Made by a program: the position numbers and the translations under genes. A model generated the notes under the pieces. That model ran no database searches and was not told where the DNA came from. It saw only the letters and a program-made list of their open reading frames with translations. Below, piece after piece: positions 5,601-7,043 of a DNA stretch of 7,043 nt (its first letter is position 1; each line of letters begins with the position of its first letter). Origin of the DNA: Candidatus Bathyarchaeota archaeon RBG_13_52_12 (GTDB taxonomy: Archaea > Thermoproteota > Bathyarchaeia > TCS64); contig MEZF01000065.1 in NCBI GenBank assembly GCA_001774245.1, forward strand, positions 1 to 7,043, in the 5' to 3' direction.

Positions 5601-7043
5601 TCAGCGGAGGTGATCAGCTTCACAACCGATCCCACCCTAGAGAGGCCGAAGCTTGACTCTGAGAAGCGCCTCCAGGAGCTATGCCGACTCATAGACGAGC
5701 TGAACTCAAGATTCAGCAGCCCCCTCTGGGGAAAAAGAACCCAGAGCCTCAGCGTCGACGAGGTACTCCTAGTCTCGGAGAGACTCGCCCAAAGAACAGA
5801 TGACCTGCAGGCGTGGGTGGACTACAACAAGGCATCCTCGAGGCTCACCGAAGAGGGACTGGGGAATCTCGTCAAACAACTCGTTGAGAAGAATTACAAT
5901 AGGGAGCAACTCATCGACATATACAGGAAATCCATCAGCAGCGGACTCCTCAACCGATTCGCGGAGGAGGACCCGACCTTAAGCTCCTTCAGGGCGAGGG
6001 ACCAAGACCAGGCTGTCGACGACTTCAGATCACTCGACGCAGCACTGATAGAGGAGTCGTCCAAGAAGGTCATCGAGGCAGCCAACGCGAAAAAGCCCCA
6101 AGGAGTCTTCGTCGAAGCCCCGGACTCGGAGATCACCATCCTACTCAAGGAGGCGGCTAAGAAGAGGAGGCAGATGCCGCTCCGCCACCTCTTCAATAGA
6201 ATACCCAACCTGATACGGAGGCTGAAGCCATGCCTCCTGATGAGCCCCATCTCCGTGAGCCAGTTCATCCTCCCCGATCGGCTACACTTCGACCTAGTCG
6301 TCTTCGACGAGGCCTCCCAGATCTTCACAGAGGACGCTGTCGGATCCATCTACAGGGGCGACACCCTGATAGTGGCAGGCGACAACAAGCAGCTCCCCCC
6401 GACCCCGTTCTTCCAGTACATAGCCGACAACGACGCCGAGTGGGAGGAAGCAACCGACGATGTGGGAGCCTACGACAGCGTCCTAGACGAGTGTATGGGC
6501 ATGGGACTCCCAGTCAGTATGCTACGATGGCACTACAGGAGCAAACACGACTCCCTAATAGTATTCTCAAACAAAGAGTTCTACGACGACAAGCTCGTAC
6601 TCTTCCCCTCCTCAATCGATAAGGGAGGCGGGCTCGGGATAGAGTTCAAGTACGTGCCCGACGGCGTCTACGACCGCGGGGGAGCCCGTAACAACCCGAG
6701 GGAGGCAGAGGTGGTGGCGGACATCGTGTTCAGCCACCTCGCGGAGCACCCGGATAAGTCACTCGGAGTCATGACCTTCAGCATCAGCCAGATGAACACC
6801 GTGAAAGATGAGATCGAGGCACGCTTAACTGAGCACCCTGAGTACGAGAAGCTACTACAGGAGGACCGACTTCACGGCTTCTTCGTCAAGAACCTGGAGA
6901 ACGTCCAGGGAGACGAGAGGGATATCATGGTCATCAGCGTGGGATACGGCTACGACAAGGGCGGTGCAATGACCATGAACTTCGGCCCACTGAACATGGA
7001 GGGCGGGGAGCGCCGGCTGAACGTCGCTGTGACAAGGGCCCGC
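2646..7043 (+). CDS. DUF4011-type superfamily 1 helicase, 3' end cut by window
   Basis: The frame is open for 1466 codons and runs off the window. Residues about 10-235 match DUF4011: WKLRLIDLTKRNR at 16-28, then RGIRVLYVTYGQLRWTE and SPLLLTPVEL, and later LGLFSFAKLAIYQDL. The Upf1-like helicase core follows: ADSSQQ (285-290), Walker A GPPGTGKS (306-313, K312), motif Ia with VSEK (333-336), Walker B VFDEAS (1219-1224), motif III GDNKQLPPT (1245-1253), motif IV WHYRSKH (1295-1301), motif V NVQGDERD (1419-1426) and motif VI RRLNVAVTRAR (1456-1466). About 900 residues, rich in charged helical and probable coiled-coil sequence, separate Walker A from Walker B; a large insert here is a family trait. 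It should be an ATP-driven nucleic-acid translocase or helicase. Relatives end in a Vsr/restriction-endonuclease-like domain and DUF3320, which would lie beyond the window. From memory, DUF4011-helicase-Vsr proteins (Hhe) are reported as antiphage systems; defence here is inferred. Confidence 0.93.
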   Translation, partial: MESPESLKVNRRVEDWKLRLIDLTKRNRAIYFQPTKTSHLTIVSPDVETVYSRLVARGKNWEIRQPPLTKPGETPPKIRAAKSTEITPGWSDPSQLDRTLKNLSRRSQSEYTERGIRVLYVTYGQLRWTEKDNGQEVVSPLLLTPVELARDSTREPYQIKVPPVEDVVLVNPALMLKLKYEHGLDLPTLPEEEEQTPSSYLATVQNSVNEFGWTVEPTVYLGLFSFAKLAIYQDLTDNLGRITEHPIVRSLAGVPVEGLIQRGLPGVGDLDNIVDPGKTYQILDADSSQQLCIQYALRGQSYVMHGPPGTGKSQTIANIISEYIASGRSVLFVSEKMAALEVVYNRLREKDLDEYCLELHSYKANKREVINELSRALTEHLKPGRGMSGEEIDRLKHRRTQLNTYVESLHKTRQPSNTSAYKLLNEIAKLESIPDIPSGYPSFRALDQKTIFSLEEQMRRLQNSWVVVEEGASFPWRGCNATAYTMDVRSEWTNLLTTLVDSTKQLRSEAHDYCEKLRITAPKSLEDYDATQKLANMIEATPYPPTRWLQDADLTKIQVDAESHRQEWGDYWAIRAELESRYDNRFRALPRGTADRVEGAWKSAAELLQGNLKGDGGLLRHFDDLGKFLDQTISDADGWGERSEKISEILGLPSDLQTVNTARRIHRITQLCEATNRPERSWLDKTSLEQAEKYLEKARIEHRRRDELKAELAAYRDEVTALDLPALITYLEGPGSSPIRYLRPSYYRIRSEISRVTKNGEIPSTILQDLRLASELKELAKTIASEQEEARNKLGSYYREGSPDFEAAGEATKTARETLRLIGASRAPKLLRDNLCVATKPREDLLTLGRSLGDSLQSWRTASRPLRIILPEKLPGGETRITNIPLMELKEWAAELNGRLENLRGAVQPSLVTATSDPPKTLTRLLSDIKKSEKLQGFEEEEAELAPQRRETYGGLYQGISTDWQKVIEAIDWTRGLLKALPPKPSAEVISFTTDPTLERPKLDSEKRLQELCRLIDELNSRFSSPLWGKRTQSLSVDEVLLVSERLAQRTDDLQAWVDYNKASSRLTEEGLGNLVKQLVEKNYNREQLIDIYRKSISSGLLNRFAEEDPTLSSFRARDQDQAVDDFRSLDAALIEESSKKVIEAANAKKPQGVFVEAPDSEITILLKEAAKKRRQMPLRHLFNRIPNLIRRLKPCLLMSPISVSQFILPDRLHFDLVVFDEASQIFTEDAVGSIYRGDTLIVAGDNKQLPPTPFFQYIADNDAEWEEATDDVGAYDSVLDECMGMGLPVSMLRWHYRSKHDSLIVFSNKEFYDDKLVLFPSSIDKGGGLGIEFKYVPDGVYDRGGARNNPREAEVVADIVFSHLAEHPDKSLGVMTFSISQMNTVKDEIEARLTEHPEYEKLLQEDRLHGFFVKNLENVQGDERDIMVISVGYGYDKGGAMTMNFGPLNMEGGERRLNVAVTRAR

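Noticed and set aside
2735..6622. Many short frames on both strands inside the helicase
   Set aside because: All overlap one continuous frame whose helicase motifs stay in register from 2646 to 7043. They arise from its GC-rich codon composition.
1..7043. CRISPR array, tRNA, rRNA or insertion sequence
   Set aside because: I saw no regularly spaced repeats with unique spacers, no cloverleaf-like RNA gene, no transposase and no terminal repeats with target duplication.

Overview
The window looks archaeal. The main signs are TATA-box-like elements upstream of genes rather than -35/-10 pairs, GGTG/GGTGA-type ribosome-binding sites, heavy use of AGG/AGA for arginine and ATA for isoleucine in the long gene, and a ribbon-helix-helix (RHH) protein with a C-terminal domain of a kind I associate, from memory, with TACK-group archaea. 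No rRNA, tRNA or core marker gene is present, so I do not name a lineage.

Left part (1-2645) is AT-rich and gene-sparse. It holds a leftward trypsin-like serine peptidase with an intact catalytic triad (131-916), a rightward RHH protein (1416-1928), and a leftward 4Fe-4S ferredoxin (2050-2280). The ferredoxin is easy to miss because its frame has no ATG, GTG or TTG in the right place and appears to begin at CTG. A 28-codon frame (1957-2043) lies just behind it. The spacers carry short GC-rich alternating patches (GCGCGC-like), two with the shared palindromic core TCGCG...CGCGA, plus three CGGTA repeats spaced about one helical turn apart and a perfect 8-bp-arm palindrome.

Right part (2646-7043) is visibly more GC-rich and is one open frame of 1466 codons that runs off the window. 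It is a DUF4011-type superfamily 1 (Upf1-like, COG1112) helicase. All the main helicase motifs are visible, from the Q-rich ADSSQQ stretch through Walker A and B to the last in-frame residues, which are motif VI. The C-terminal part, where relatives usually carry a Vsr/restriction-endonuclease-like nuclease domain and DUF3320, lies outside the window.

How the genes may work together: DUF4011-helicase-nuclease proteins occur in prokaryotic defence islands, and cytosolic trypsin-like peptidases and RHH regulators are also common there. The helicase is therefore a plausible antiviral or DNA-processing effector. The peptidase and RHH protein are not in an operon with it, since they lie on alternating strands with long spacers, so a joint system is only a hypothesis. 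The best physical hint of shared control is the TCGCG/CGCGA palindrome found upstream of both the peptidase and the helicase.
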